Positions 42,339 to 51,373 of a DNA stretch of 64,000 bases are shown here, in pieces (the first letter of the stretch is position 1; every line of letters begins with the position of its first letter). Below the pieces are notes generated by a model, which saw only the letters and a program-made list of their open reading frames with translations, was not told the origin of the DNA and did no database searches. This stretch comes from Pseudonocardia sp. DSM 110487 (GTDB taxonomy: Bacteria > Actinomycetota > Actinomycetes > Mycobacteriales > Pseudonocardiaceae): assembly GCF_019468565.1 (NCBI RefSeq), contig NZ_CP080521.1, positions 7,502,001-7,566,000 of the forward strand. The letters run 5' to 3'. A program made the translations under genes and the position numbers.

Positions 42339-43124
42339 GTGCGGCGGGACGACGACTTCGGGACCGCGCTGCGGGCACTGCGACAGCGGCTTACACCAGG
42401 TGAGGCCGGGGTGCCGGCGTCGTTACCCGCCGTTCGGCGCGTGCCCGGCCTGCGCCGGGACGAACTCGCCGGCCTTGTGGGCGTCTCCGAGGAGCATGTG
42501 AAGCGCCTGGAGCAGGGCCGACGTCGGCCGTCGCAGGGCGTGGTCGACGCGCTCGCCAGGGTGCTACGGCTGACCTCAGCAGAGCATGCCCGGCTGCGTG
42601 CGCTGGCTGGGTTCGCCGCGTCTCCCGAGCCGGACGGCATGGTTCCGCGCGAGATCACGACGACGGCCCGCCGGATGCTGGACCGGCTGACCGAAGTCGC
42701 GGTCTGCGTCTGCGACGCGAGCTGGACGGTGCTGGCAGCGAACGAACTCTGGCACTCGGACGTGTGCACGGTGCCGGACACGCCAGGGCGGGAGCGGAAC
42801 GTGGTCTGGCGAGCGTTCACCGAGACTGGCCCTTCGGTGTTCCATGCGCCCGAGCGGCTGGCCGGGTTCCGCGCCGCCGTCGTGGCTGAACTGCGCGATG
42901 CGGCCCGTCGCTACCCTGCCGATACTGAGCTGTCGTCGATGATCAGCGACCTGCACGCCCGGAGCCCGGAGTTCGTCCAGCTCTGGGACGCTCCGCCCTT
43001 TCAGGGGGGTCACGCGGACCGGCTGCGTGTGCCGAGTCCGATCCACGGCCACCTCGATCTTGACTTGGACGTGCTGACGCTCAACGCAGGCGACCTGCGG
43101 GTCGTCGTCTACAGTGCGGCCTAG
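42339..43124 (+). CDS. XRE-family regulator with MmyB-like ligand domain
   Basis: A 261-residue protein starting at GTG 42339. Residues 30-75 form a lambda-repressor HTH (PGLRRDELAGLVGVSEEHVK, RLEQGRRRPSQGVVDAL). From residue 105 it continues with the MmyB/PAS-like ligand domain (RMLDRLTEVAVCVCDASWTV, NVVWRAFTETGPSVF, RRYPADTELSSMISDL). These actinobacterial regulators control neighbouring SDR or small enzyme genes; the SnoaL-like gene just upstream is a candidate target. Confidence 0.9.
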   Translation: MRRDDDFGTALRALRQRLTPGEAGVPASLPAVRRVPGLRRDELAGLVGVSEEHVKRLEQGRRRPSQGVVDALARVLRLTSAEHARLRALAGFAASPEPDGMVPREITTTARRMLDRLTEVAVCVCDASWTVLAANELWHSDVCTVPDTPGRERNVVWRAFTETGPSVFHAPERLAGFRAAVVAELRDAARRYPADTELSSMISDLHARSPEFVQLWDAPPFQGGHADRLRVPSPIHGHLDLDLDVLTLNAGDLRVVVYSAA

Positions 43125-43640
43125 TACGGCAGTAGCCGCCATTCGAGAGGTGACCTCGGATCCCTCGGGAACGAGAACATCCATCGACGCAGTGGATCAT
43201 CAACTCCCACGTGCGCCATCACACCCGCGCCAACGAGGCGGCAGCGTTTCCGCAGGTAGCGACAGCGATGGGTGTTATGCCGGTTCGGCATGCCGAGGTG
43301 CCGAGCGGGACATGGCGCTCGCGTAGCCATTTCCAGTTGACTGTGGACTGTGCCGCAACCGTTCGTGATGGAGGTCCGGCTCTTCCTGAGGCCGGAGTGC
43401 AAGGGCGAGCGAGGCGATGTACGCGGCGCCCCGGCAGGTCACGCAACTGACACCGCTCCACAACAGCGACGCCCCCGATCCGAACGTGCCGGCCTGACCC
43501 GAGTTCGCGGTCCCGACGCGATTCGGCCGATCGGCATCGGACCCGCCAAGCCCTCGACGCTCGGTGTCCACGACGGGTCCGGGCTCTCGATGACCCTGCC
43601 TCCCTGCCGAGCACACGAACCTGCGCTTGGCGCCGCAACT
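43125..43640. other. Region without a recognisable gene
   Basis: About 515 bases between the MmyB-type regulator and the amidohydrolase. Frames on both strands are Arg/Pro/Gly-rich shadows. I see no promoter-like dyad or family match. Confidence 0.4.
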
Positions 43641-44621
43641 TCAGATGTCGATGCCGTACAACGATGCGGCGTTGCCCGAGGAGAACTTCTCGCGAGCCGA
43701 ATCGGAGGAGAAGTGCCCTAGGAAGGAATTGATGTCTTCCGCGGTCGGGTGCTGGAAGGGGTAATCGGTGGAGAAGATCAACCGGTCGATCGTGGTCACC
43801 GACAGGGCGTGGTGCAGCAGCGCCGGGTTGAGCATACCGGAGGCCGTGATGAAGAAGTTCGACCTGATGCATTCCGCCACTGACCGTTGCAGACCGGCGA
43901 CGCGAGAAAGACTGCCGGCCCGGTCCAACCAGAACAACAGCATCTCCCCCCAGTGGCCGAGCACGACCTGGAGGTCGGGATGCCGGTCGAAGGTGCCTCG
44001 CAGTATCAGCCGCAGTGCCGCGGTCGCGGCGTCCAGGTGCCATCCCCAACCAAAGGTGGCCAGGGCGAGGTCGGTCATGGGATCGAAGCCGCGGTAGGAC
44101 GCGTCGCGAACGGCCCGCGACGGCAGCTGAGGATGGATGAACACGGATTGACCGAGTTCGGCCGCAGCCGCGAAGAAGTCGTCGTAGAGGGGGTCGTCGA
44201 GGAAGACGTCACCTGATCGGCCGTAGACCATGGTGCCGACGTGACCAAGGGCCGCCGCGCGTTCGAGCTCGCCGGCGACGTCTTTCGGTGAGGACATGGG
44301 CAGGGTGGACAAGGCCCGGAACCGGGACGGGTGGCGGCGGACGGCTGCGGCGGCGACGTCGTTGGCGCTACGACTCAGCCGCAGGGCGTCGGTGGAGGGC
44401 AGCGGCTGGGTGCCCGGCGGGGTCAGGGCGAGGATCGAGACGTCGATGCCCTGTTCGTCCATCGCCGCGAGCCGGCCCGAGTCCAGGTCCTCCAGGCGCT
44501 GCTGGTGGTCGCCCATCTCGTTGAAGGCAAGGCTCTCGTCACGAACCTGCGGTGGCAGGGCGGTGAGGGCGGACGTCAGGTCGGGCATCATCCAGTGTTC
44601 TTCGATCGCGATGAGCGTCAT
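43641..44621 (-). CDS. Amidohydrolase-2 family decarboxylase (gamma-resorcylate decarboxylase-like)
   Basis: A 326-residue TIM-barrel metal-dependent decarboxylase/hydrolase. IAIEEHWMMPD provides the Glu-x-His first ligand set, VFIHPQLPSR the second His, VLGHWGEMLLFWLDRA the third His and the helix with the Trp, and FSTDYPFQHP the metal Asp. This set is that of ACMSD, gamma-resorcylate and related non-oxidative decarboxylases. It is likely to act on a hydroxybenzoate. It is adjacent to a truncated exporter and a MarR gene, a typical aromatic-acid setting. Confidence 0.88.
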   Translation of the reverse strand: MTLIAIEEHWMMPDLTSALTALPPQVRDESLAFNEMGDHQQRLEDLDSGRLAAMDEQGIDVSILALTPPGTQPLPSTDALRLSRSANDVAAAAVRRHPSRFRALSTLPMSSPKDVAGELERAAALGHVGTMVYGRSGDVFLDDPLYDDFFAAAAELGQSVFIHPQLPSRAVRDASYRGFDPMTDLALATFGWGWHLDAATAALRLILRGTFDRHPDLQVVLGHWGEMLLFWLDRAGSLSRVAGLQRSVAECIRSNFFITASGMLNPALLHHALSVTTIDRLIFSTDYPFQHPTAEDINSFLGHFSSDSAREKFSSGNAASLYGIDI

Positions 44622-44653
44622 AGCTGCGTCACTGCTCCTGTCGTGGTGGTGGT

Positions 44654-44962
44654 TCAGCCGACGGGCTTCGGCGGGTTGATGGGGTCGCGGCGGGGACCGT
44701 GGAACGGGTCACCACCGAGGCTGACGAGCGGCGAGACGAGCGCCGCGAGCCCGAACTGGGCCGCGCCCAGCACGGCCGATCCGGCGCCGACGGCACCCGG
44801 GACCGCATTCAGGGCCATCGCGGTGGCCGGGCCGAGGATGAACCCCCAGTGACGAAACCGCGAAGAAGATCGGCAACGGCAGCCAGGCGACGTTGACCGG
44901 CGACAACGCCAGGGCGAGCACGAGGAGGAGCGGGACGGTGATGGCGTTGCGAATCGGCGGTC
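44654..44962 (-). pseudogene. C-terminal remnant of an MFS exporter next to MarR
   Basis: Minus-strand frames read NAITVPLLLVLALALSPVNV with LPIFFAVSSLG, and after a shift near 44855 FILGPATAMALNAVPGAVGA, GSAVLGAAQFGLAALVSPLV to a stop at 44654. This is the last 90-100 residues of a Bcr/CflA-like transporter; the first three quarters are deleted up to the MarR operator. Confidence 0.65.
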
Positions 44963-44972
44963 ACCCTGTCTC

Positions 44973-45000
44973 CTGTCAAATGACAGCTATCAGTTGACAG
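44973..45000. promoter_or_regulatory. MarR operator
   Basis: CTGTCAAATGACAG (44973-44986) is a perfect 6+2+6 dyad and TTGACAG (44994-45000) closes a second, larger dyad with its first arm. It lies 19 bases before the MarR GTG start and between it and the exporter remnant. Confidence 0.75.
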
Positions 45001-45018
45001 CAAAGATACCATGATCGG

Positions 45019-45474
45019 GTGTCCGAAGCGCACGCGGAACGGTTGTTCGAGCTCGCCGACCTGATCCTGGCGGTCGGCCGGCTGATCTACGCGTCCAAGG
45101 AGTTCCCAGCCGAGTCGTGGACGCCGCTGGAGAGCGCAGTGATGCGATTCATCGACCGAAGCCCGGGCACGACGGCCGGCGCGGCAGCCGAGGCGACACG
45201 GCTCATCTCCAGCAACTTCAGCAGGGCGGTGCGGGGCCTGGAGAAGAAGGGCATGGTGCGCCGCGAAGTCGATCAACACGACGCTCGGCGAGTACGCCTC
45301 TACCCCACCGCGCGGGCCCACGACAACCTGAAGCGTCTGCACGACGTCTGGAGTCGCCTGCTCGACGGCATCGTCTCCGACCCCAACGAGATCGAGGCCG
45401 TGAGCTCGACCCTTCGGCGGATCGAGACCGAACTCCTCGCGCGAGCACGGCACGGCGCTGGACGGGTCGAGTAG
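45019..45474 (+). CDS. MarR-family regulator
   Basis: A 151-residue MarR protein with the winged HTH at residues 45-105 (AGAAAEATRLISSNFSRAVR, GLEKKGMVRREVDQHDARRV). GTG 45019 is the start; ATG 45011 is out of frame. The inverted repeats just upstream are the likely autoregulatory operator. Its former target, a divergent MFS exporter, is reduced to a C-terminal stub. Confidence 0.9.
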   Translation: MSEAHAERLFELADLILAVGRLIYASKEFPAESWTPLESAVMRFIDRSPGTTAGAAAEATRLISSNFSRAVRGLEKKGMVRREVDQHDARRVRLYPTARAHDNLKRLHDVWSRLLDGIVSDPNEIEAVSSTLRRIETELLARARHGAGRVE

Positions 45475-45499
45475 GCAGTCGGGATCCGGGGTGGTGATG

Positions 45500-45690
45500 T
45501 TCTTGCTGGAACCCGATCGGGCCAGGTCGGACTTGGCCAAGCGGGCGGACCGTTCGACCCGGTAGAGGTCATGGGTGGAGCCGATGTGATCGATCCCGAC
45601 CACCCGTCGGCCGCGTTTGTGCACGACACTGCCGTCGCGCGCTCCGGGCACCCGGCCCGCGCTCTCACCGACGTGGGCCGGGCGTCTCCT
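45500..45690 (-). pseudogene. N-terminal fragment of an IS1634-type transposase
   Basis: The minus strand reads GSVVHKRGRRVVGIDHIGST, which matches the start of IS1634/IS4-type transposases (VQVV-KRGRR---IDHIGSAH). No catalytic part follows. The remaining sequence to 45880 is unrecognisable. Confidence 0.5.
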
Positions 45691-45889
45691 CCTGCGGCGT
45701 GGCATAGAGGGCGCCGGGCAGGGCGAGCGCCTGGCCGCTGTCGCCGCCGGGGTCCGCGTGGATAGAAGGCCGCGGTGAGCCGGAGGATGCCGGTGGCAGG
45801 AGCGGCCAGACGTACGACGTTTGAGCGCCACCCGCGCTGCTTGCTCAGGCGCGACCCACACGGCTTTCGGCAGGGACGTCGGTCATGCG

Positions 45890-46260
45890 CGCGTCGTAGC
45901 CGGGTTTCGGGGTTGACGACGCGGCCGGCGGCCCACCAGTTCTCGCGGGCTGTTTCGAGGACCACCATCATGATGTCTTCTTCGGGGACATCGGCGGACA
46001 GCCGGAGGTTGCTGACGAGTTCGTTCTTCTGCTCGGCTGTGCGCTGGTTGAAGGACAGCTGGATGAACATGGTGCGCTCGCTGCGCGGCAGGCCGAACAC
46101 GACCGACTGCATGTGGAAGTTGTCGGGCGTGACCTCGTGGAAGACGTGGAACTGGTCGTCCTGGGGGACCTTCAAGACGTCGACCATGGCTTTGTGGATG
46201 GCGGTGGAGACGTTGCGGCGGTGGGCGGGAGTGGTTCCCTGGCGGAGGTAGGACGTCACG
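45890..46260 (-). pseudogene. Tautomerase-family protein lacking its start and catalytic Pro
   Basis: From 46259 down the minus strand reads VTSYLRQGTTPAHRRNVSTA, FHVFHEVTPDNFHMQSVVFG, RSERTMFIQLSFNQRTAEQK and ARENWWAAGRVVNPET: a 4-oxalocrotonate tautomerase-fold protein of the longer (about 130 residue) type. The Met-Pro start, whose Pro is the catalytic base, is gone. At exactly this point a divergent LysR gene begins, also without its normal start, so one deletion probably removed both start regions. Confidence 0.75.
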
Positions 46261-46275
46261 CTGGTCGGGCTGCGG

Positions 46276-47157
46276 GTGCTGCGCGAGGTGACCGAGCGAG
46301 GCACCTTCACGGCCGCGGCCCAGGCGCTGGGCTATACGCAGTCGGCTGTCTCCCGGCAGGTCGCAGCCCTGGAGCAGGCCACCGGCGTTCGGCTGTTCGA
46401 CCGCTGTTCTGGCGGTGTGCGGCCGACCTCGGCGGGCCGTGCTCTGCTGCGACACGCCGTGACCGCGCTGGATGCGTTGGACGCGGCCGACCGGGAGCTG
46501 CGCGGTGCGGAGGACGACACCGGCCCTGTGCGGCTCGGATTCTTCCCCGCCGCAGGAGCGGTGCTCGTGGCCCGCGCCCTAGCAGCCCTACGCCAGCAAC
46601 TCCCCCGCACCCGGGTCATGACCCGGGAGGGCACGACCCCATCGCTGGTGCGGTCGCTGCGCACCGGCACCCTCGACCTCGCCCTGCTGTCCTCCCGGCC
46701 ACCGCACCGCTCACCCGACACCGACGATCCACCCCTGCGAGTGGAACCGTTGCTGGACGACCGCCTGGTCCTGACGGTGCCTGCAAGCGGCCAGTTCGCC
46801 GACCGCGCCAGCCTCACCGCTCAGCACCTCGTTGGTGAGACGTGGATTGGCAGCCCAGCCGGCGTTGACGAGCCGCTGCTCGGCGTCTGGCCGGGCTTGC
46901 CCGGAAGGCCCCGCATCCACCACGCCACCCGAGACTGGCTGACCAAACTGCACCTCGTCGCAGCCGGAACAGGCATCACCACCGTTCCCTCGACGTTGCT
47001 GTCCGCTATCCCGCCCGGCGTCCGCCTCATCAGCATCGACGACCTTCCCGAGGAACGACGCCGCGTAAGCCTCGTTCGCCTGCCCGGGCCCACCACGCCG
47101 CCGACTCGAGCCCTCGTCCACGCCCTCCGCCAACACGCGGCCGACCTCGCCCAATAG
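46276..47157 (+). CDS. LysR-family regulator, 5' end damaged
   Basis: A LysR protein of 293 residues from GTG 46276: LREVTERGTFTAAAQALGYT with SAVSRQVAALEQATGVRLFD is the HTH. In-frame codons upstream (VTLVGLRV) clearly belong to the same helix 1, but a TAG stands where the ATG should be (46249-46251). Translation from GTG 46276 would lose about eight residues of helix 1. The sensor domain is intact to the end (PVRLGFFPAAGAVLV, GTGITTVPSTLLSA). May be functional or not. Confidence 0.8.
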   Translation: MLREVTERGTFTAAAQALGYTQSAVSRQVAALEQATGVRLFDRCSGGVRPTSAGRALLRHAVTALDALDAADRELRGAEDDTGPVRLGFFPAAGAVLVARALAALRQQLPRTRVMTREGTTPSLVRSLRTGTLDLALLSSRPPHRSPDTDDPPLRVEPLLDDRLVLTVPASGQFADRASLTAQHLVGETWIGSPAGVDEPLLGVWPGLPGRPRIHHATRDWLTKLHLVAAGTGITTVPSTLLSAIPPGVRLISIDDLPEERRRVSLVRLPGPTTPPTRALVHALRQHAADLAQ

Positions 47158-47340
47158 CCCGCCGGACCACCAGCCCGACCTCCCCCACCCGGACTGATCG
47201 CCCCGCACCGTCCGGAAAATCTTGAGCAAAGGCCCTCGTGGCCTGCGTGGCGCCGAGCTTGAGCCGCATTCGGCTCTGCTGTCACCGCTGTCGGGTCACC
47301 GCAGCCGTTCGGCCAACCCGTTTACGAAAACGCCGGTCGA

Positions 47341-47530
47341 CAGCTGACCGACAAAGCATTACGCCGCGGCACGTTCCACTCCGTGCCCGATCTGATCGCC
47401 AGGATCGAGGAATACGTCGCCGCCCACAACGACAATCCCAAGCCGTTCATCTGGACCGCGACCGCCGACGAGATCCTCACCAAAGTCGCCCGCGGGTCCA
47501 CGGGCTGCGGCTCGGGCGTCACGTCAGTCA
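47341..47530 (+). pseudogene. C-terminal fragment of an IS630-type transposase
   Basis: LTDKALRRGTFHSVPDLIAR, IEEYVAAHNDNPKPFIWTAT and ADEILTKVARG match the end of IS630/IS1066-like transposases nearly perfectly. No DDE region precedes it, so the element is a stub. It differs from the IS630 element at 20.7 kb. Bases 47158-47340 hold nothing else. Confidence 0.7.
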
Positions 47531-47667
47531 TCAGGTGCTACCTCCATGATCGGAGTTACACCGTTGTTCTTACGGTCCCGCTATGGGGAGGCCGCTGCCG
47601 TCCAGGCCGCCAGTTTCCCTTTCGCCGCTGGTGGGCTATCTTAAACGGATCGGTGCCCCGCATACGT

Positions 47668-47680
47668 GGAGCACTGCCCC
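47668..47680. promoter_or_regulatory. Putative TetR autoregulatory site
   Basis: GGAGCACTGCCCC, 22 bases before the TetR start, differs by one base from GGAGCACTGCTCC (48922-48934) in the promoter of the reductase gene downstream. Confidence 0.6.
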
Positions 47681-47701
47681 ACTTGCGAGGTTGGGAGGCA
47701 T

Positions 47702-48352
47702 ATGCGAGCCGACGCCAGGAAGAACTACGACCGCCTCCTCATGGTCGCGCGCGACGTCGTGACTGAGGAGGGCATAGACGCGTCGCTACGTGACATCGCA
47801 CGCAGAGCGGGCGTCGGGCTCGGCACGCTCTACCGTCACTTCCCGACGCGGGAGGCGCTGCTCGAGGCGCTGATCCGCACGAAAGTCGACAAGTTGACCG
47901 CCCAGGCGGCCACGCTCGAAACGTCGGACGCACCCCAGGAAGCCCTCGTTTCATGGCTCCGCGGATGCGTCGCGATCTCACACGAGTTCCGGGGCGTTAC
48001 GGCGCTGCTGATGGCCGCCATCGAGGACACGGAATCCGCACTCAATGCTTCGTGTGTTGAGCTGCACGAGGCAGGCGCGCGGCTCCTCGAGCGCGCTCAG
48101 GCGGGGGGCATAGTACGGGCCGACATCGATGGCACTGACCTGTTCGCGCTGGTCGGGGCGCTTGCGTGGCTCTATGACCAGCCCTCGCTCGCGCAACGCG
48201 CCGATCATCTCTTCGGTGTGATCTCGGGCGCGATCCTGACCAGTCGGGCAGTCAGCGGCGTCGGTGAGAAAACCCTCAGGTCCGCGTCTGAATATCTTCG
48301 CGACGAGCGAGTTAGTGGATCACAAACCTCAGCGGAGTTGGGCGCCAGGTAA
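47702..48352 (+). CDS. TetR-family regulator
   Basis: A 216-residue TetR protein. The HTH reads ARDVVTEEGIDASLRDIARR with GVGLGTLYRHFPTREALLEA; the ligand domain (TetR_C_33/SbtR-like) fills residues 85-195. GGGAGG lies just before ATG 47702; a GTG at 47666 would put the operator-like motif inside the gene and is less likely. A nearly identical motif in the reductase promoter 1.2 kb downstream suggests that gene as the target. Confidence 0.92.
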   Translation: MRADARKNYDRLLMVARDVVTEEGIDASLRDIARRAGVGLGTLYRHFPTREALLEALIRTKVDKLTAQAATLETSDAPQEALVSWLRGCVAISHEFRGVTALLMAAIEDTESALNASCVELHEAGARLLERAQAGGIVRADIDGTDLFALVGALAWLYDQPSLAQRADHLFGVISGAILTSRAVSGVGEKTLRSASEYLRDERVSGSQTSAELGAR

Positions 48353-48639
48353 CGCCAGTACCGAATCGAGGCGCTGTTGCCGTCAAGGTCGCTCCCTGGA
48401 GAGGGCTAACCCCGGACACTGAGGCGCCTTTCTTGACTGCCGCCGCCATTCGGTGCGGACCTGGGGCCGTATGGTCTCTGGTCGTAGCGGGCGAGGTGCG
48501 CCGCCGTCTCGTTTGATGCACACTTCGCTGCGCAGAACGGCGATGCCGCCGGGAGCGAGACCATCCCCCACGCCGGCCCGGCCGGGTCAGGCAGCACCGG
48601 GTCCAGGGCCAGCGCCCGACACCACCCCGTGAACGCCAC

Positions 48640-48905
48640 CCGCACCTGCTCAGCCTGCTGCGCGAGGCCACCGGCTGGTGCGGCACCTGTTCCCGCCCCC
48701 GGCCGGGCAAGAAGCCACCCCAGCCGTGTCGCGGCTGCGGCCGGGTGCTGCGCCATGCCGGGCTCGGGTTGTACTCGGCGTGCTGGCAGCGCAACCCGCA
48801 CCGGCCCGTCGTCCAGGGCGAGCGGCTCGCGGCCGGGCGGCGTCAACGCCGCATCGACGCCGCCCCCGCCGCCCTGCGGCCGGCCGTGGAGTCGTGGCTA
48901 GCTCG
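48640..48905 (+). pseudogene. Zinc-ribbon N-terminal fragment of an actinobacterial integrase
   Basis: TGWCGTCSRPRPGKKPPQPC, RGCGRVLRHAGLGLYSACWQ and RNPHRPVVQGERLAAG match the four-Cys ribbon found near the start of some site-specific integrases. It is out of context between the TetR gene and the reductase promoter and has no catalytic domain. A minus-strand patch at 48430-48560 (FCAAKCASNETAAHLAR) is also Cys-containing but unidentified. Confidence 0.45.
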
Positions 48906-48912
48906 TCGGTCC

Positions 48913-48956
48913 TTGCATATCGGAGCACTGCTCCGTATATTAGGGGCACTGCTCCG
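48913..48956 (+). promoter_or_regulatory. Promoter with two TetR-type operators for the F420-type reductase gene
   Basis: TTGCAT (48913-48918), 17 bases, TATATT (48936-48941) form a good -35/-10 pair. The perfect palindrome CGGAGCACTGCTCCG (48921-48935) fills the spacer and a second copy GGGGCACTGCTCC (48943-48955) covers the start region, 21 bp away. Two helical turns between the sites fits cooperative repressor binding. Confidence 0.8.
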
Positions 48957-49062
48957 TTTAGACCTCAGGACCGCCGCCCTGAGCCTGAGGTGGCCTCATG
49001 GACGGTGCCCGGACATCGATCGGCCGTGGGGCCGACAGGAAATCTGGAGTGACGCAGAAAAT

Positions 49063-49731
49063 ATGACGACTGTGGGATTCATCGGAAGCGGACACATCGG
49101 CAGCACCATCGCGCGACTCGCCATCGCGGCAGGCCACCAGGTCGTGCTCAGCAACTCGCGCGGTCCCGAGACGCTCGCGGACACGGCCGCAGGACTGGGG
49201 CCGCGGGCGTCCGCGGCGACGAGCGGGGAGGCCGCGGCGGCCGGTGACATCGTCGTGGTCACGGTGCCTGTCAAGTCCTTCCCCAACTTGCCCGCCGCGC
49301 CACTGGCCGGGAAGACGGTCATCGACACGTGCAACTACGGCCCCGAGCGTGACGGGCACATTCCCGAGCTCGACAGCAAGTCGCTCACCTCGAGCGAGCT
49401 GCTGCTGCGGTACCTCCCGGACGCCATGGTCGTGAAAGCGTTCAACAACATCTTCTTCAAGCACCTGCTGTCACTCGCCCGCCCCGCGGGAGCGGCCGAC
49501 CGCTCGTACCTGCCGATCGCCGGGGACTCCGCGCCGGCGAAGGCGGCGGTGACCGAATTCATCGAATCCATCGGGTACAGCGCGGTGGACGTGGGACCGC
49601 TGGCCGATAGCTGGCGGCAGGCGACGGGCACGCCGGTGTGGGGAACCCCGTACGGGCCCGCCTCGAACGAGAAGGGCCAGCCGGTCGGCCTGGACGCCAT
49701 CCGCGTGGCACTGGCCACCGCAACGCGGTAA
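49063..49731 (+). CDS. NADPH-dependent F420 reductase-family oxidoreductase
   Basis: A 222-residue protein of the NAD-binding F420-reductase group: VGFIGSGHIGSTIARLAIAA with VLSNSRGPETL gives the NADP-binding strand (Ser-Arg after strand 2), followed by DIVVVTVPVKSF, DTCNYGPERDGHIPELDSKS and VVKAFNNIFFKHL. Members reduce F420 or are uncharacterised dinucleotide-binding enzymes. ATG 49063 is preceded by TGGAG. The leader of about 110 bases runs from a TetR-type promoter. Confidence 0.88.
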   Translation: MTTVGFIGSGHIGSTIARLAIAAGHQVVLSNSRGPETLADTAAGLGPRASAATSGEAAAAGDIVVVTVPVKSFPNLPAAPLAGKTVIDTCNYGPERDGHIPELDSKSLTSSELLLRYLPDAMVVKAFNNIFFKHLLSLARPAGAADRSYLPIAGDSAPAKAAVTEFIESIGYSAVDVGPLADSWRQATGTPVWGTPYGPASNEKGQPVGLDAIRVALATATR

Positions 49732-49754
49732 CCGCAAGTTGGCGCGGGCGCGGC

Positions 49755-49965
49755 CGTACCGTGGCTACGCCTCGGCGCTGCGCACCAGCCTGCCCGACGC
49801 GGTCCGGGTACTGGAGGCGTTCCATGTCGTGCGGCTCGGGTTCGCAGCCGTCGACGACGTTCGCCGCCGCATCCAGCACGACCAGCTCAGGCACCGCGCT
49901 GATCGATAGGGCCGCACCGGCGACCCGCTGTTCGGGATCCGGCGGCTGCTGCGGCGCTACGACCC
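49755..49965 (+). pseudogene. ISL3-family transposase fragment
   Basis: LRTSLPDAVRVLEAFHVVRL and GFAAVDDVRRRIQHD match the catalytic middle of ISL3 transposases (the D-FH motif); after a stop and shift the frame continues as GDPLFGIRRLLRR. Only 60-70 residues remain. Bases 49966-50413 show nothing further. Confidence 0.65.
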
Positions 49966-50413
49966 GACTCGGCCGACACCTGCCCTGGGTCACCGCCCAG
50001 GGCACAGGACACCATCAAGTCGGCCACCGACATCATGCACGGAGCTTGGACTGGGTTCATCACCAACGGCTCGCCGGAAGCGAGTGGGATTGCCTGGCCT
50101 CCATACACGTCGCTTGAGCCTGCGTACGCAGTACTGAGCACCACCTGCAGCACGGCGAAGGAACTGCCCACCCCTTGGCGCACCTGATTCCCGAGCCGCA
50201 GCCGGACTGAGTGACCGTACCGGTCGGGCGAGCACCGGATATGCCGGCAGCCTTCGGTCCGAGTGCGGCTCCTCCAGGCAACCTGCCGCCGGCGGAAATG
50301 GACCAGTCGGTCGAGCGCGGGCCTCGGTTGCGCCGTCATCGTGCCCGAGCTTCCCCATTCCACCTATTGAGTCTCTCTCCCGGTCGGACCGAGCTGATGC
50401 GACAGTCCCACGC

Positions 50414-50601
50414 ATGCAGCAGCAGAGGATCCCGGTCGCCATTCTCGGCCCGGGGAACATCGGCACCGATCTGCTGACGTCGGCTACGACGCCTGGGTGG
50501 GCTACCACGGCCACCAGAACATGAGCCTCGGCGTCGCCAACTCCGTCATCGCCCACGAGAACCCGGCCCGCGAGCAGACCGCCCAGGAGAAGACCGCATG
50601 A
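50414..50601 (+). pseudogene. Fused fragments of acetaldehyde dehydrogenase and 4-hydroxy-2-oxovalerate aldolase
   Basis: ATG 50414 opens RIPVAILGPGNIGTDLLTS, the N-terminal cofactor strand of acylating acetaldehyde dehydrogenases (MhpF/DmpF). At about 50476 another frame takes over with VGYHGHQNMSLGVANSVIAH, an internal strand of the partner aldolase (MhpE/DmpG, metal-binding His-x-His). It ends in ATGA overlapping the hydratase start. Two adjacent pathway genes have collapsed into 190 bases. Confidence 0.75.
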
Positions 50602-51373
50602 ACACCGTGCCCGAGAGGGCGCGCGCCCTCTACGACGCCCGCCGCACCCGCACCCCCATCCCGCCGTTCACCGACGCCGAGCCGGACCTCGGCATGGCCG
50701 ACGGTTACGCGATCCAGCAGGAGCTCGTGCGGCTCCTGCTGGCCGACGGCGACCGGATCGTCGGGCACAAGGTCGGGCTCACCGCCGCGCCCATGCAGAA
50801 GGCACTGGGCATCGACACGCCCGACTACGGCCCGGTGCTGGCCTCCACCGTCTACCGCACCGGTGACGCGATCCCGCTGGAGGCGTTCATCTCGCCGAAG
50901 GTCGAGGCCGAGATCGTCTTCGTCCTCGGCGAGCGCCTCGAGGGCCCCGGGGTCACCGTCACCGAGGCACGCGCCGCGATCGCCGGCGCGGTCGCCGGCA
51001 TGGAGATCATCGACTCCCGGATCGCCGACTGGCGGATCAAGCTCGCTGACACCGTCGCCGACCTCGCCTCCAACGGCGCCATGGCCACCTCGAGCCGGAT
51101 CGTCCCCTCGACGATCTCGACCCCCGGCTGATCGGGATGACTCTGACCCGCAACGGCGAGCTGGTCGACACCGGGGCCGGAGCCGCCGCGCTCGGCGACC
51201 CGGTCGCCGTCGTCGCCTGGCTGGCCAACACCCTGGGCGAGCACGGCGTGGCCCTGGAGCCGGGGCACCTGATCCTGACCGGCGCGCTGCACGCCGCCGT
51301 TCCGATGACCCCGGGCGACGTGTTCCGGGCCGAGTTCGACCGGCTCGGGCCGGTCACGGTGAGGGTCGCATGA
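50598..51373 (+). pseudogene. 2-Oxopent-4-enoate hydratase, frameshifted
   Basis: The first 170 residues (MADGYAIQQELVRLLLADGD, HKVGLTAAPMQKALGIDTPD, SPKVEAEIVFVLGERLEG) are a hydratase of the fumarylacetoacetate hydrolase fold, with the metal Glu residues. One base appears to be missing in GTCCCC near 51110; the rest (DDLDPRLIGMTLTRNGELVD, PGHLILTGALHAAVPM) continues in another frame to 51373. Restoring one C gives a full 258-residue enzyme. It may be a sequencing error. The stop overlaps the next start by 4 bases. Confidence 0.8.

Noticed and set aside
43275..43616. Minus-strand open frame with a hydrophobic stretch (LLWSGVSCVTCRGAAYIASL)
   Set aside because: One isolated hydrophobic patch in Arg/Pro-rich sequence without a start signal; not convincing as a membrane protein.
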